Positions 26,001 to 35,174 of a DNA stretch of 64,000 nucleotides are shown here, piece after piece. The notes beneath the pieces were generated by a model, which searched no databases, had not been told where the DNA came from, and was given only the letters and a program-made list of their open reading frames with translations. Where the stretch lies: assembly GCA_026413225.1 (NCBI GenBank), contig CM048553.1:98616190-98680189 (forward strand), given 5' to 3'. The DNA comes from Otis tarda. Taxonomy: Eukaryota > Chordata > Aves > Otidiformes > Otididae. Each line of letters starts with the position of its first letter. Position 1 is the first letter of the stretch. Both the position numbers and the translations under genes were made by a program.

Positions 26001-29000
26001 CCAAACCTGTTATAGAATACTTGTCTCAAAAAGATATAACCCCACACCAATCAGAAATGCTTGTTCTCTGTCCAGTCGCTTCAGTAATTCTCTGAAACAA
26101 AACTACTCTGGCTTTTGTCCAAAAGGAATCTATGAATACACCAAAAATGTGATAAATGCTAATATAATGTAAAATAATGAATCAGCTGTGACATTTTATT
26201 ATGGAAATTAAACATCATGCAAACCCTTGCCTAAGGAAAATAAATTGTCAGGAAAAATACTAATTTTCATGTGATAATTAAGTTTTTTTTGCTTTTCATT
26301 TCCATGTCTAATAACATTTTGGTTTCACTTTTGATACAAAGCATTTGTTATGAAAGCCATTTCAAGCAGGATTTCATTTATAGAATTGAAAAGGGGTGCC
26401 AGTCCCACTTAATCATGGGAAAATAGAACTGGATGTAGGGAATTGGTTGTGCTATTTCGAGGGTCAGAAACATCTAAAAGGTTGAAAAACTAACATGCCA
26501 ATGCACTTTACCACAACCCTTCTAAGCAAGTATGCTGCTCATCAGTGGTGTGATGCCCTTTCTCCTTGCCCATTCTGGAAGAGTCAGAGTGTCGGTGGGT
26601 TGTACCTGTTATTAAATGCTCCCACAACTTGTCATCTCAGGGAGAGAGAACCTCAGTGGACTGGTAGGCCTGTTGTAGGGACATAGTCGTAAGGGTGTAA
26701 TATTAATAATTAAACCTTAGTTTGCTGGGTGGGCCTGGTAGATTTGCCTTCAAGGTCCTTAATTTCTTGGCCTCATGTGAGTATTGAATGAGAAGGGATC
26801 TCCCTAGCTTACTGTGTCTGGTGTTGTGCTCACAAGCGTATTGCATACCCCATTTGGAAACTTCCAAAGCTCTGTTTTATGAGCAACAAATGTCTCCTGC
26901 ATTTCCCCTTTCATAATCATCTTTCCTAACTTCCATCCCATTTGTATCCCCAGTCACCTGTGATCATAATTATTTTTGTTGCTGTTTAGTTAAATTTGTT
27001 TTGCTGGAGCAGCTTTCACCTCTTTGTTGTATTTGCAAAGTGACGAATACCCCTTCTCAGGTATAGTTTTGCCAGCCTAGGCAGGTTAAGTTCTTTCCAT
27101 TGGCACCTGTAAGACAGAATCTTTATTCTTTGTGCAATTTTTCTATGCCTGTTCAGTTTAAATTCACCTTTCAAGAAAATGAGTGACTCCTGTTTTGCAG
27201 AGTATGTCAGAAATCGTCTAAGTGTCGCGTCTTTCAGAGTAGTATTGAACAGACCATCAGCACTCTGATCACTTCTATTGTGATTATCTTTAATTTTCCA
27301 TCCTAAAGTGACGTTTGCCTGTTCCATGGTTGTATCACAACCGCCTTGTGGTCAATTGTTACGCCTCATTTCCAACTGATTTTCTCCTCATTTCCAACTG
27401 TTGAAACTCCGTAGCTGCATGCAGAAGTTTTTATGAGTCCCCAAGCGCGTGACCCGCCACTTTTGTTTCACTGATTTTTTTTTTTTTTTTTTTGGTATCT
27501 GTTATTCATCAGACCCATGCGATCTTTTCTATAGGTTAGTCCAATCCTCCTGTCTTGGCAGGGTTTCTCAGCTTTGAGTTGTCAGCCAACAGATTCCATC
27601 AGCGTAGCTTTACCTTTCGCTAAGTGTTACTTGTTAAAATACTAGGTCAGGTCGGCGTCAGAGTTTGTTCTTGACATGACAATCCCCAGTGGTAACCTCT
27701 GTCTCAGTTTGACTTTATTCCTTGACACTGCTAATACGCAGATGTTTTGAGTGTGTTTCTTGGGAATATTCCAGAGTACTTCGTATTTTATCACTTTCAA
27801 ATTGCAGTGTACGGAAGCACTGCCATTTCTAGGATGGAGTACACAGTTTTAATAATATTATTTCATTATTAAATAAATGTATCAAAAATAAGGGTATTCA
27901 GTGCAAGAGTATCTGTAAAATTATCTTTTAAATAGTCTTACTAGTCAAACAAAATACCTACACAATTACACCTGTAATACTGATTAACAGGAGCAATGTT
28001 CTGACAGTATTGCGCTCTGTCAAACAGATGCCTTAAGGATCTCCTGAATTTGGCCAGTTTAAGCAGGGCTAAAAGCATGTGTGGTGTGTAATTTTGAAAA
28101 AAGCTGAGCATGCTTTTGTATCAGCACAAATGATACTGCTTGGCCATTTCTGATTAAACCACCACTGGCATCCCCATTACTTAGGATTGAGGTAATGATT
28201 CTTTTCCTAGCCTTTCCTTTCCTTGGGGTCTCTTCTGAGCTGGAAATGTGGCAGACTTTTTTGACACAACAATGTGGCAGATTTTTGACACAACATGGGT
28301 GATGTTTTCTATTTTGTCATTTAGATGTCTTGACCTGCCTTGATTCAACTTAAGTCTTAAAACCAGGATGCTATCACAGAACTTAATTCCTCAAGTCAGA
28401 TCTTTCTGTGACAGTTTTCTTTAGCTTTTTCTTCAGTCCGCAAGGTATCTTAGAGGAATGATTTTTGCTTAGTTGAGATATTTGTAGAACTTGGGGACTT
28501 AAATTCTTCCCTCCCTCAAACATCTGATCTTGTTGTTCTCTTTCTGATATCGTTAAGCACAAACGAAATCAGAAGACTTCATTCCTCATGTATTGCTGCT
28601 TCCATCTTCCTTGTCCTTAGTAGGAGGACACAATTGTTAGTGGTCCAAAAATGCACTCACGCTGTGCACTTTGCTTTCTGGAGGCTTCATTTGAGACTCT
28701 GGTGGGATAAGCAGTAAATGAGTAAATAAGAGGGAGGTCACCCAAGCTTTCTGACTATTTTTCAAATTATTGGAGAAGATGGAACAGAAAAGAGGAACGG
28801 GGAAAGCCATCTGCCAAGGACTGTAGTACAGCTTACTAGCTAGAGCTCTGGTTTCCTTATCCTATCCGGGAGCCATGTAGCATTTCATGGGGTCTTGGTC
28901 AACTCTTCCCTGCAACCCTGCCACTCTCACTCATGTTTTGTACTTAAAAAAAAAAAAAAAAAAGACCTGAGTCTTCAGGACTTTTTAAATTATTATTATT

Positions 29001-32000
29001 TTATTAACAAAACAACCCTCTTTCCATCATGCCTCTGGGCAGCTCATACAGTTTACTAGTGCCTGGTTATATAAGCACCAGAAACTTTTTGGCAGTTCGT
29101 AAAACAAGATTTCCCTTTGTAGTATTACATTTTGTATCATAGCTGAACGTGACATTTTTGGCGATGTAGAGGAAAATAAGTTGGAAATGGATCTTTGCTA
29201 CTCTCTTCTTCGTTATATTATTTTTCTGTCCAGTTTCACTGTCATTCTTCTGTTTCATGCTTGATAAAGTTATTTGTGAAGTTGTTTTCTGAAATTCCTC
29301 AGCTCTGAGGAAAGGCAGGTGGAGGCTCGGTGTGGCGCTGCAGCTGGTTAGAATATTTTTGGCCTTCTACTTACGTCACATAGCTAAAACAAAAAAAGCC
29401 GATACCAAAAAACCCTAATGGTGTAGGCCATCATCTCTTTAAACGCTGAACAATTTATCTGGACAACGTTACTCTTATACGCTGTAGAGAATTGGTACTT
29501 TGAGACAAAGCTGCTGTGTGTCCCTGTAGGTGCTTTGTATTTATGTCTGTCAACAAAGTATGACTCCACAGTGAATGATTGGTTGCATTTAGAGTTCTTA
29601 AATATAACTTTGTTTTATTAAAACAGATTATCTGTCACAGCTTGTCCACTATACCTTCACAAAGTCAGTGTTTTGACATTCTCCAGACTGGCATCTGTAA
29701 ATATCTGGTAAGTACCATTTTGTCGTGTAGGTTAACTTCCTTGTGATACATTTTGTAACGGTCTCATTAACCCTCAAATCCATTTACTGCATATATTTCA
29801 TGTATAATTTCAGCATTTGCAGAAGTTTTCAACAAGATTAGCGGAATTTTAAAAAATATTTATTAACTGTTGGTATCCAGGCTTACAGGGATTTTTTTTG
29901 CTCTGATTTGTGAATAGTTCGGCTTGTTTTCAAGCCAGGACAGCCATAAATGAAAGGTTTCTTGGTTTGGTTTGGTTTTCAAAGGAGCAACTAGCAGCTT
30001 TTAGATGAGTTTTACAGTCTTTCGTCTTCTGAGCTGTCCTGTTCCCTGAGCAGGGTGGGGGATGGCAAAGCCAGAGCTGGGTAACAGAATTGTAAGGGAC
30101 AGAATTTGCAGTTACCTGGGACGCTGCCTGCCGAGAGGGAGGACCTGTCTCTCCTCCTGTAGAGATGGTTCTGAGATCTAACAAGTATCCGCAGCTCCCT
30201 GTATGGAGCCCTACTGAAAAATTACTAGTCCAAAGCTTCCATAGGGAGTGGCTTAACTAAAACAGTACTCTGGATTTCTGGGGGTGGGTGTTGACTTAAA
30301 TCACAACTTTTAAATCAGCTTACATGTTCTCCTACACTGTCCTTTTGAGAGCAAACATTTAAGTGGATTTTCATAGTTGATTCGACTGCTGCCCAGGATC
30401 TCTAACTGGATGATGACACCTAACAGGGAAGAAAGGCACCGTGTAGGCAGCATCCTTTATGGGAATTTATTTGCGCAGTCTCGTCTACTGGATTTGTATA
30501 AATTGAAATGTCTGTCTTCACATCATCTTCCAGACTGGCTGACTGGCATGCTTCATCAGCAGTGTTGGCTAATTTGATCTTCAGGATGCTTCTTTATAGG
30601 CAGACATCTGTCTAGCTCGCTATCATGATTTCCTATTTGTGGTTGGTCAGGAACATCATTATTGGTTTTTATTATTTACTGCCTCAGTGTCCTGTAGCAT
30701 TCAGCAGGGCCTTGGTGACAGTTGCAGTCCATCTTCTGTTACACAGAAATGCCATCCTTCTACCTCTGCAACCGGCTGGTGCAGGGTCAGCCTGGGACAG
30801 AGATCTGCACTCGTGGCCTTGAAATCCACCTAGCATCTTATACTGGAAATATTTAAAAGTTTGAACTCATCATTTTATCTTTTACCTCTCATGAGTAATC
30901 ATACCCATGAAATACATTCCACATTTCTGTTGCTTCATTGATCTTTTTCTAAACATTTCTAAAAGAAACAGCTGACCAGTGAACCAATTGCCTCTGTCAG
31001 CTTAAAACAATATACTTGCAGGTGAGCAAATTAGGCTACTCTAAACCTCCTTAAATTAGTTTTTTAATAAGATAAATGCTGTCACATTAGCAATGCATAA
31101 TTTTTTTTACAGCTTTACAAGTCAAAAATCTGTGATAGTTAGTCTTTAACACTTCAAAATTTAAACTGCTTTCTAATTCACTGCCTCTACCTGAATTTTT
31201 TTTTTCCTAATTTATTTATGATGCCTATAAAATCCTTGCTCAAGATGATGTTCTCGTTTTAACAGCAGAAAAGTATCACCCCAGTGTGGGCCCACCTATG
31301 TTTCATTAGCTTTAGCTTAACTCAGCTCACAATGCTGTCAATCCTGTCAAGTCTTTTGGATTTCTACGGAGACTCACCCAGATGATGATCCAGTTGAAGC
31401 TTTTCTTTCTGGAGAGTAAATCTGAGTTTCCTTCTGCCTCAGTGACTGCTCACTGCCCTTTCAGGACACGGAAGGGCTGCTCTGTCCCATGATATATGCT
31501 TAAAAGGAAAGACCTGTTCCGTCCAAAGGATTCTGTTTGTGCCTGTACGGTCTTTCAGAGCAAGGCTCAAAGCAGTTGGTTTTTTTTTAAATATGTTTGA
31601 GATGAGTGTTTATTTACAGGGCATGGAATGAAGATGCTGGTTTAACCTTCTGTTGTTATGGGGGGGCAATTTCTTAGGAAGATAGGGATTTGAAAAAATG
31701 CATGCAGAACTTGAAAGGAAACAGAGTAATACAAGTCGTGCTATGAGAGAGACTCAATCAGCTGTAGACGTGCTTATATACTAGCAAAAAAACCTGCATA
31801 TAAAGTGATGAACTTGAGGTTTTTTCTGTTTTAATACAGGTTGGATTGGTTGTAATACCCGATAGCACAGCTGGATCTGTTCTATGTGCCATAAATAAGC
31901 TCTTGGATCAAGCTTGCATCCTAAGTGAAAACCTGCACAAGTTCTTAGCCTCTTGTTGTTACAGCCTTCTGTACTTTCTGCTAACTTTAGACAAAGAGGA

Positions 32001-34574
32001 TGCAGAACATGTACAGAAAAGGTAATGCTGCTTTTCTTACCATGTTAATTGTCTCTGCCTTTGTCCCCAGAAGTATTTAGAAATGTAAAATGCAAGGATA
32101 CCCCGCCTCCGCATTCCCCCAATTTATTTTGCTGTCTTTTTCTTACTTCAAAACAGTACTTGGATTTAAGAAAAACAGCTGCAAAGTTAGCTGGAATTAT
32201 TTAAAACAATAACTGAAGAAGGTTTTATCTCAAATTGTTCTAGTTAGATGTCAGAACCATCCTGACTTTAGAAAGGTGGATATTTATACCTTAATCTTTA
32301 GCTTTAGCCTTTAGTTTCATTAGATATGTTGAAAAGCAGCATGCAAAGGATTTGGCTTTATAAGCTTCTACTCTTAACTGACTTGATATTTCAACTTTAA
32401 CAAAACTTCTCAGGTGTCATTTTATACACTGCAAATCCATTTGATTTAAAAAAAAAAAACCCAAAAGCTACAGATACCAGATTTAAATAACTTTGTTTAC
32501 CTGTATAACAGAAATGTCTTTAAAGGGTTTAAACTTCAGATTTTTCCTCTAACTATTCCATACACAAGGAAGTTGTTCAAAAGCTTACTTAAAAATTAAG
32601 ATGTCTTTAAAACCAGAGTCCTCCTTCACTCATCGTATTTAATGACTTGCCTATCACAAAAAGCTGATTCCATTGTTTGATTTCTTATGAGTCTTAAATA
32701 AAGATTAAGTTGTACCTGAACAATGACTGAAAGAAAAACCTCTGCCCAGCTGCATCAAGCAGAAATTACACTGTGTAAGAGCTTCAGCAATGTGTGTAGC
32801 TCCAGGGCAAGACCTTGATATTTTATTTTTTTTTTTTTTTTTCCCCAGTGCTGTACATAATTTTAGAATATTTTCCCCAGTGCTCTACATAATTTTAGAA
32901 TATTTTCAAGTTCAGCATTTTCTGGTACAAATTTTCTGCATTGGCACTAATTATGGTGAAGGTAATTGACATGGTTGAATTAATGGAGGCATGTTTCCTT
33001 GTATAGCTATGAGGCTAGTTCACAGAAGCACACTTGAAATACGTGTCCTCGGTCATTTCAGTTTTTGTTCTCTTGTCCTCTCAGGGATATGCTGTGGGGA
33101 TCATGTATTTCTGCGTTAGCACTCCTGCCGCGATTACTGAGACTGATGCTGCAAAGTCTGCAAGTGAGCAGGATCTGTCGGGAAGAACTGCCCGTTGTTG
33201 CTCAGTTGCTCCGCTTACTCATGCAACATGGTCAGCTCAGGAGCCATATGATCACAAATGAATTTCTGGTGCAACAGATTATCAAGGACATCATGGTACG
33301 AAACTCCTTGTTGTCTCCCACAGGTTACAAGGGTATACGGGGTTTAAAAATTAATGCAAACAGGAAGAGCAGATGCTTAGCGAAACACAAGTTATGATTG
33401 TCTTCTGTTTGTCTTGGAAGTCCAGGCTGTGTAGCAGGCTGCTAGTTGTCTGAGATCCTGTGGCCATTGCAGAGATGAGACAGTTCTGAGGTTTAGCTTG
33501 CACCCAGTCAGCAGCCCTGGACAACAGTTGGCTTCCTAACAAAATGCACTGGAAGCGGATTACCTACGCAACCTGTCTGAGGGAGAGCTGTCCCAAAATA
33601 AGAAAATAGTCTTTTCTGTTTATTGGAGCAAGGGTATATAGGTGTACAAAGATGTTATTAAACCAGACAAAATGCCTTAAATATGTACGATGCAAAATAC
33701 ACACACTTTCAAATATTGCAAACCCAGCACTTCTACTCACCCATCTGTGTTCCAGTGGTTTTGAGGCTATTACAGTTGCCTCTCTCTCCAGAAAAAAAAT
33801 CTGAAACTGCCTTCGCACAAAACTCTAATAGTTTTGAGTGCAGGGTCTGTATGTCCCACAGGTAACCTCAGTGGTGGCGAAAGCAGCTGTAAGAGAGTAT
33901 GGTGCAGGTTCTCTAACAAGAGAATGAGGCGGTTGGTTTCCTTTGGTGTTGAAAATGCCTCAGCCAGTTCTTGTGATGTTGCACTGCGGGTGGGTGCATT
34001 TGTTGTTGTTGGGTTTTTTAACCACTTACGAATGCTAAGGAGAGTGAATTACTGGACCGTGGGCTATGCTGGTCTGTTGGTAGCAGTTCTCCTGTACACT
34101 GAGGTACTGAGCTCTCCTGCTTCAGTAGAAGCATGCTCATTTGCATTTTAATTGACTATAAATTGCAGGATTGGAAAGTAGGCAAGCCACTATAATTAAG
34201 AGTAAGGAAATCACATCTGGTGTAATTCACACACTTCATCATGTAACACCCACTTGGCGTACCAAGTAGTAACACTTCTTTCAGCTTTAACAGGCATACC
34301 CTGTTGAAATGTATGACTGGGAAGAATAATGTCACTGCGTGCAGGTGAACAGGGCCATTGCGTACCTTCAGCAGCGCACCTGATTGACTGTAAAAACAAA
34401 GGGAAGCTTTGCAAGTGCTTTGGTGAAACTGAGTTTTACCTTTTCCCCCCTTCTTTCTAGACACTGAAGAGTGGTGAAGTTCAAGAGCAGTGGCTAACAG
34501 ACCTCCATTACTGTTTCAACATCTACCTTGCCTCTCATCCCCAGGGACCCGGCCCTGTAAACACGGTGTATTAA
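1895..34574 (+). CDS. TEX10: TEX10, C-terminal part, 8 exons: join(1895..2070,2575..2752,18097..18185,19327..19460,29627..29707,31840..32021,33085..33295,34461..34574)
   Basis: This is the 3' portion of TEX10, a nuclear/nucleolar protein related to yeast Ipi1. It works with PELP1 and WDR18 (and LAS1L, SENP3) in late 60S pre-ribosome maturation and has also been linked to chromatin and pluripotency regulation. Eight exons with GT/AG borders join in one frame: every split codon closes correctly and 388 residues run to TAA at 34572-34574. I recognised it by close resemblance to mammalian TEX10, for example [48 protein letters not shown] and the C-terminal ASHPQGP. The human protein is about 930 residues, so roughly the first 540 residues, including the Ipi1-like N-terminal domain, are encoded before base 1. 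The body is Leu-rich and helical, as expected for ARM/HEAT-like repeats. No frameshift or missing exon was seen. Confidence 0.95.
2071..2574 (+). other. TEX10: TEX10 intron; its 3' part lies in a GC/CpG-rich island
   Basis: The first 350 bases are AT-rich. From about 2450 the sequence turns sharply GC- and CpG-rich (for example GCGCCGGCG, GGCCCGCGCG), continuing into the exon at 2575. No extra exon is evident. Confidence 0.75.
2575..2752 (+). CDS. TEX10: TEX10 exon b, GC-rich
   Basis: Acceptor CCGGCAG ends at 2574 and donor GTAGGA starts at 2753. The first two bases complete an Asp codon (IYD), and the last two begin an Arg codon. It encodes residues 61-118, with [20 protein letters not shown] and [20 protein letters not shown], nearly identical to mammalian TEX10. 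Third codon positions are almost all G or C, unlike every other TEX10 exon here. Confidence 0.95.
2782..2850. repeat. G/T-rich low-complexity tract
   Basis: Runs of T broken by single G or GGGG groups (A/C-rich on the other strand), directly after the GC-rich TEX10 exon. Similar tracts occur at 15166-15224 and 24720-24799. Confidence 0.8.
11886..11917. repeat. A/C-rich low-complexity tract
   Basis: Short runs of A separated by CC pairs inside the large TEX10 intron. Confidence 0.6.
12322..12384 (+). repeat. possible tRNA-derived SINE (MIR-like) head remnant
   Basis: CCTCAGTGGTTAAAGCAC resembles the A-box of tRNA-derived MIR-type SINEs, and CTGAGTTCACTGCC some 30 bases later sits where a B-box would be. 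Spacing and order fit, but divergence is high. A chance match is possible. Confidence 0.3.
13099..13115. repeat. (AAC)n microsatellite
   Basis: Five AAC units followed by an A-rich stretch within the large TEX10 intron. Confidence 0.85.
14514..14635 (-). repeat. possible MIR-like SINE remnant
   Basis: ACTTACAGATGAGGAATTGA with GGCAAGG following is close to the reverse complement of the MIR core (TACAGATGAGGAAACTGAGGC). The next 60 bases (ACACAG, then a diverged GGAATTCAACG) follow the MIR order towards its tRNA head. Boundaries are approximate. Confidence 0.4.
15166..15224. repeat. G/T-rich low-complexity tract ending in poly-T
   Basis: TGGTGTGTGGTTTGG leads into long T runs with interspersed GG, ending in an uninterrupted T run (15207-15224). 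Confidence 0.8.
18097..18185 (+). CDS. TEX10: TEX10 exon c
   Basis: Acceptor GTGTAG ends at 18096 and donor GTAATC starts at 18186. The first base completes the Arg codon left open by the exon 15.3 kb upstream, and the last base opens a Gly codon. It encodes residues 120-148, including [14 protein letters not shown]. The first half is more divergent from mammals than the second. Confidence 0.95.
18186..19326 (+). other. TEX10: TEX10 intron
   Basis: AT-rich intron with a T20 run at 18993-19012 and other homopolymer runs. Nothing else is recognised. Confidence 0.8.
19327..19460 (+). CDS. TEX10: TEX10 exon d
   Basis: Acceptor TTTCTCTAG ends at 19326 and donor GTAATA starts at 19461. It completes a Gly codon and ends in phase 0. 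It encodes residues 150-193, with [15 protein letters not shown] and [19 protein letters not shown], a strongly conserved TEX10 block. Confidence 0.96.
20205..20515 (+). mobile_element. CR1 LINE 3' fragment, internally deleted
   Basis: It begins with CR1-like TACTGTGTCCAGTTTTGTGC, continues through GAGAGCTGGGACTGTCCAGC, GATCTTATTGATGTGTA and GTGCTCAGTGACAGGACAAA. It then jumps to the terminal part (GTTGAGCAGGACCATTGGAC, CCCTTCCAACTTCAGTGATT) and ends in a decayed TTTTGTGATTCTTTG tail. About 200 bases of the usual element between these blocks are missing. Confidence 0.8.
21981..22315 (-). mobile_element. CR1 LINE 3' end, minus orientation
   Basis: The + strand starts with TCATAGACTCATAGAATGGT, the reverse complement of the CR1 3' tail, then TTGGAAGAGGCCTTAAAGAT. 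It continues through the conserved GCATCCACAGCTTCTCTGGG and ATTACCCCTCATCCTATTAC blocks. It is 5'-truncated near 22315. The coding part reads [20 protein letters not shown] on the - strand, with gaps. Confidence 0.9.
23469..23536. repeat. A/C-rich low-complexity tract
   Basis: A run of A is followed by CCACCCC, CACC and ACCCC groups separated by A runs. It is the reverse-strand equivalent of the G/T-rich tracts elsewhere in the window. Confidence 0.8.
24720..24799. repeat. G/T-rich low-complexity tract
   Basis: TTTTG units, then GTGTGGGGG and GTGGGG groups, then a T run and CTTTTTT. Confidence 0.8.
25950..26009. repeat. A/C-rich low-complexity tract
   Basis: A runs interrupted by C, then repeated ACC-type units (CCTCTAAACCTAAACCAAACC). 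Confidence 0.7.
28245..28294. repeat. short tandem duplication (26 + 24 bases)
   Basis: AATGTGGCAGACTTTTTTGA with CACAAC following is repeated directly as AATGTGGCAGATTTTTGACA with CAAC. The copies differ by one substitution and a shorter T run. Confidence 0.85.
29627..29707 (+). CDS. TEX10: TEX10 exon e (27 codons)
   Basis: Acceptor TAAAACAG ends at 29626 and donor GTAAGT starts at 29708. Both ends are in phase 0, so skipping it would keep the frame. It encodes residues 194-220, including [18 protein letters not shown]. Confidence 0.95.
29708..31839 (+). other. TEX10: TEX10 intron
   Basis: No repeat or gene recognised. Short open stretches on both strands lack coding or splice support. Confidence 0.75.
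31840..32021 (+). CDS. TEX10: TEX10 exon f
   Basis: Acceptor TTAATACAG ends at 31839 and donor GTAATG starts at 32022. It starts in phase 0 and ends two bases into an Arg codon. It encodes residues 221-280, with [20 protein letters not shown] and [17 protein letters not shown], a hydrophobic helical section matching mammalian TEX10. Confidence 0.96.
32022..33084 (+). other. TEX10: TEX10 intron
   Basis: AT-rich; holds a T run at 32826-32842 and a 32-base tandem duplication at 32841-32904. Confidence 0.8.
32841..32904. repeat. 32-base perfect-length tandem duplication
   Basis: TTCCCCAGTGCTGTACATAA plus TTTTAGAATATT (32841-32872) is repeated immediately at 32873-32904 with a single G/C difference. 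It abuts a T run on its 5' side. Confidence 0.95.
33085..33295 (+). CDS. TEX10: TEX10 exon g
   Basis: Acceptor TCCTCTCAG ends at 33084 and donor GTACGA starts at 33296. It encodes residues 282-351, the most conserved stretch of the gene in this window: [20 protein letters not shown], then [17 protein letters not shown] and [13 protein letters not shown]. It ends in phase 0. Confidence 0.97.
33296..34460 (+). other. TEX10: TEX10 last intron
   Basis: No repeat recognised. Short open stretches on both strands show no protein I recognise. Confidence 0.75.
34461..34574 (+). CDS. TEX10: TEX10 last coding exon with stop codon
   Basis: Acceptor TTCTTTCTAG ends at 34460. It starts in phase 0 and encodes residues 352-388, including [12 protein letters not shown] and [11 protein letters not shown], then TAA at 34572-34574. 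The ending resembles mammalian TEX10. Confidence 0.95.
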   Translation, partial: TLKSGEVQEQWLTDLHYCFNIYLASHPQGPGPVNTVY

Positions 34575-34695
34575 AGAGGTCGAACTGCATTTATTGTAAA
34601 GCATTTACTTCTATTTTGAATGGAAGATGTTGGAACAAAGCTTGTCAATTTTTTTTGTAAGTGAAACAGAATAAAAATTTTACAAAGAACTGCAC
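34575..34695 (+). other. TEX10: TEX10 3' UTR
   Basis: About 120 bases follow the TEX10 stop before the probable cleavage zone. The 3' limit is inferred from the AATAAA at 34670 and the CT-rich stretch starting near 34693. The region is AT-rich with a T run near 34650. A longer alternative 3' UTR cannot be excluded. Confidence 0.6.
34670..34675 (+). promoter_or_regulatory. TEX10 polyadenylation signal AATAAA
   Basis: This is a canonical AATAAA 95 bases after the TEX10 stop. A pyrimidine-rich element (CACCTCTCTTGTCTTTC) follows about 20 bases further on, the usual arrangement for a cleavage site. Confidence 0.65.
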
Positions 34696-34933
34696 ACCTC
34701 TCTTGTCTTTCTTTTCAAGCAAGATGTTTTAGCAGATGTGGTGAACATCATGAGGGGTGTTAAGAAAATCCAGGCTCCTTGAAGCTTGAGTGCTTGCAGA
34801 GAAACAGACTTAATATTGATTCCAATCATCTATTTTGAAGCATCATATTAATTAAAAAAAAAAACACAACTGTGTAATACCAGCTAGAAGAAAAAATAGA
34901 AAACAATAGACTTTGAAACTAGAGTAACATTTT

Positions 34934-34939
34934 TTTATT
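34934..34939 (-). promoter_or_regulatory. candidate INVS polyadenylation signal
   Basis: AATAAA on the - strand. A second copy lies at 35169-35174. Either could end an INVS 3' UTR running down from 36965; which one is used cannot be told from sequence. Confidence 0.3.
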
Positions 34940-35168
34940 TTTGCTGAGTTTATACTTTTAAATACTTTGTGCAAGGTAAATACTGTACAGTGGCAGCTCC
35001 AAAGCTATTGTAAGAAGTTTTCTTCTAAAGTAGGTCACATCTTTTCTTGCTTTCTGTCGAAACTCTTTTTGTGCATGTATAAAAATAGTTATTAATATGG
35101 AAAATATGGTGATAATCTCAAAGAGTAGAAAACACACCCCTAACAATTTCATAGGCTGTGAAAAGCAA

Positions 35169-35174
35169 TTTATT
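35169..35174 (-). promoter_or_regulatory. candidate INVS polyadenylation signal (second)
   Basis: AATAAA on the - strand, 235 bases nearer the INVS stop than the one at 34934. It is an alternative site for 3' cleavage of INVS mRNA. Confidence 0.3.

Larger units (their letters stand above)
19461..29626 (+). other. TEX10: TEX10 intron, 10.2 kb
   Basis: It contains CR1 fragments at 20205-20515 and 21981-22315, low-complexity tracts at 23469-23536, 24720-24799 and 25950-26009, homopolymers at 27475-27493 and 28946-28963, and a short tandem duplication at 28245-28294. The flanking exons join in phase 0 and agree with mammalian TEX10. Confidence 0.8.

Noticed and set aside
27016-27327. 103-codon open frame, - strand, basic and somewhat protein-like
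   Set aside because: No homology recognised and no sign of an exon or retrocopy; left as chance.
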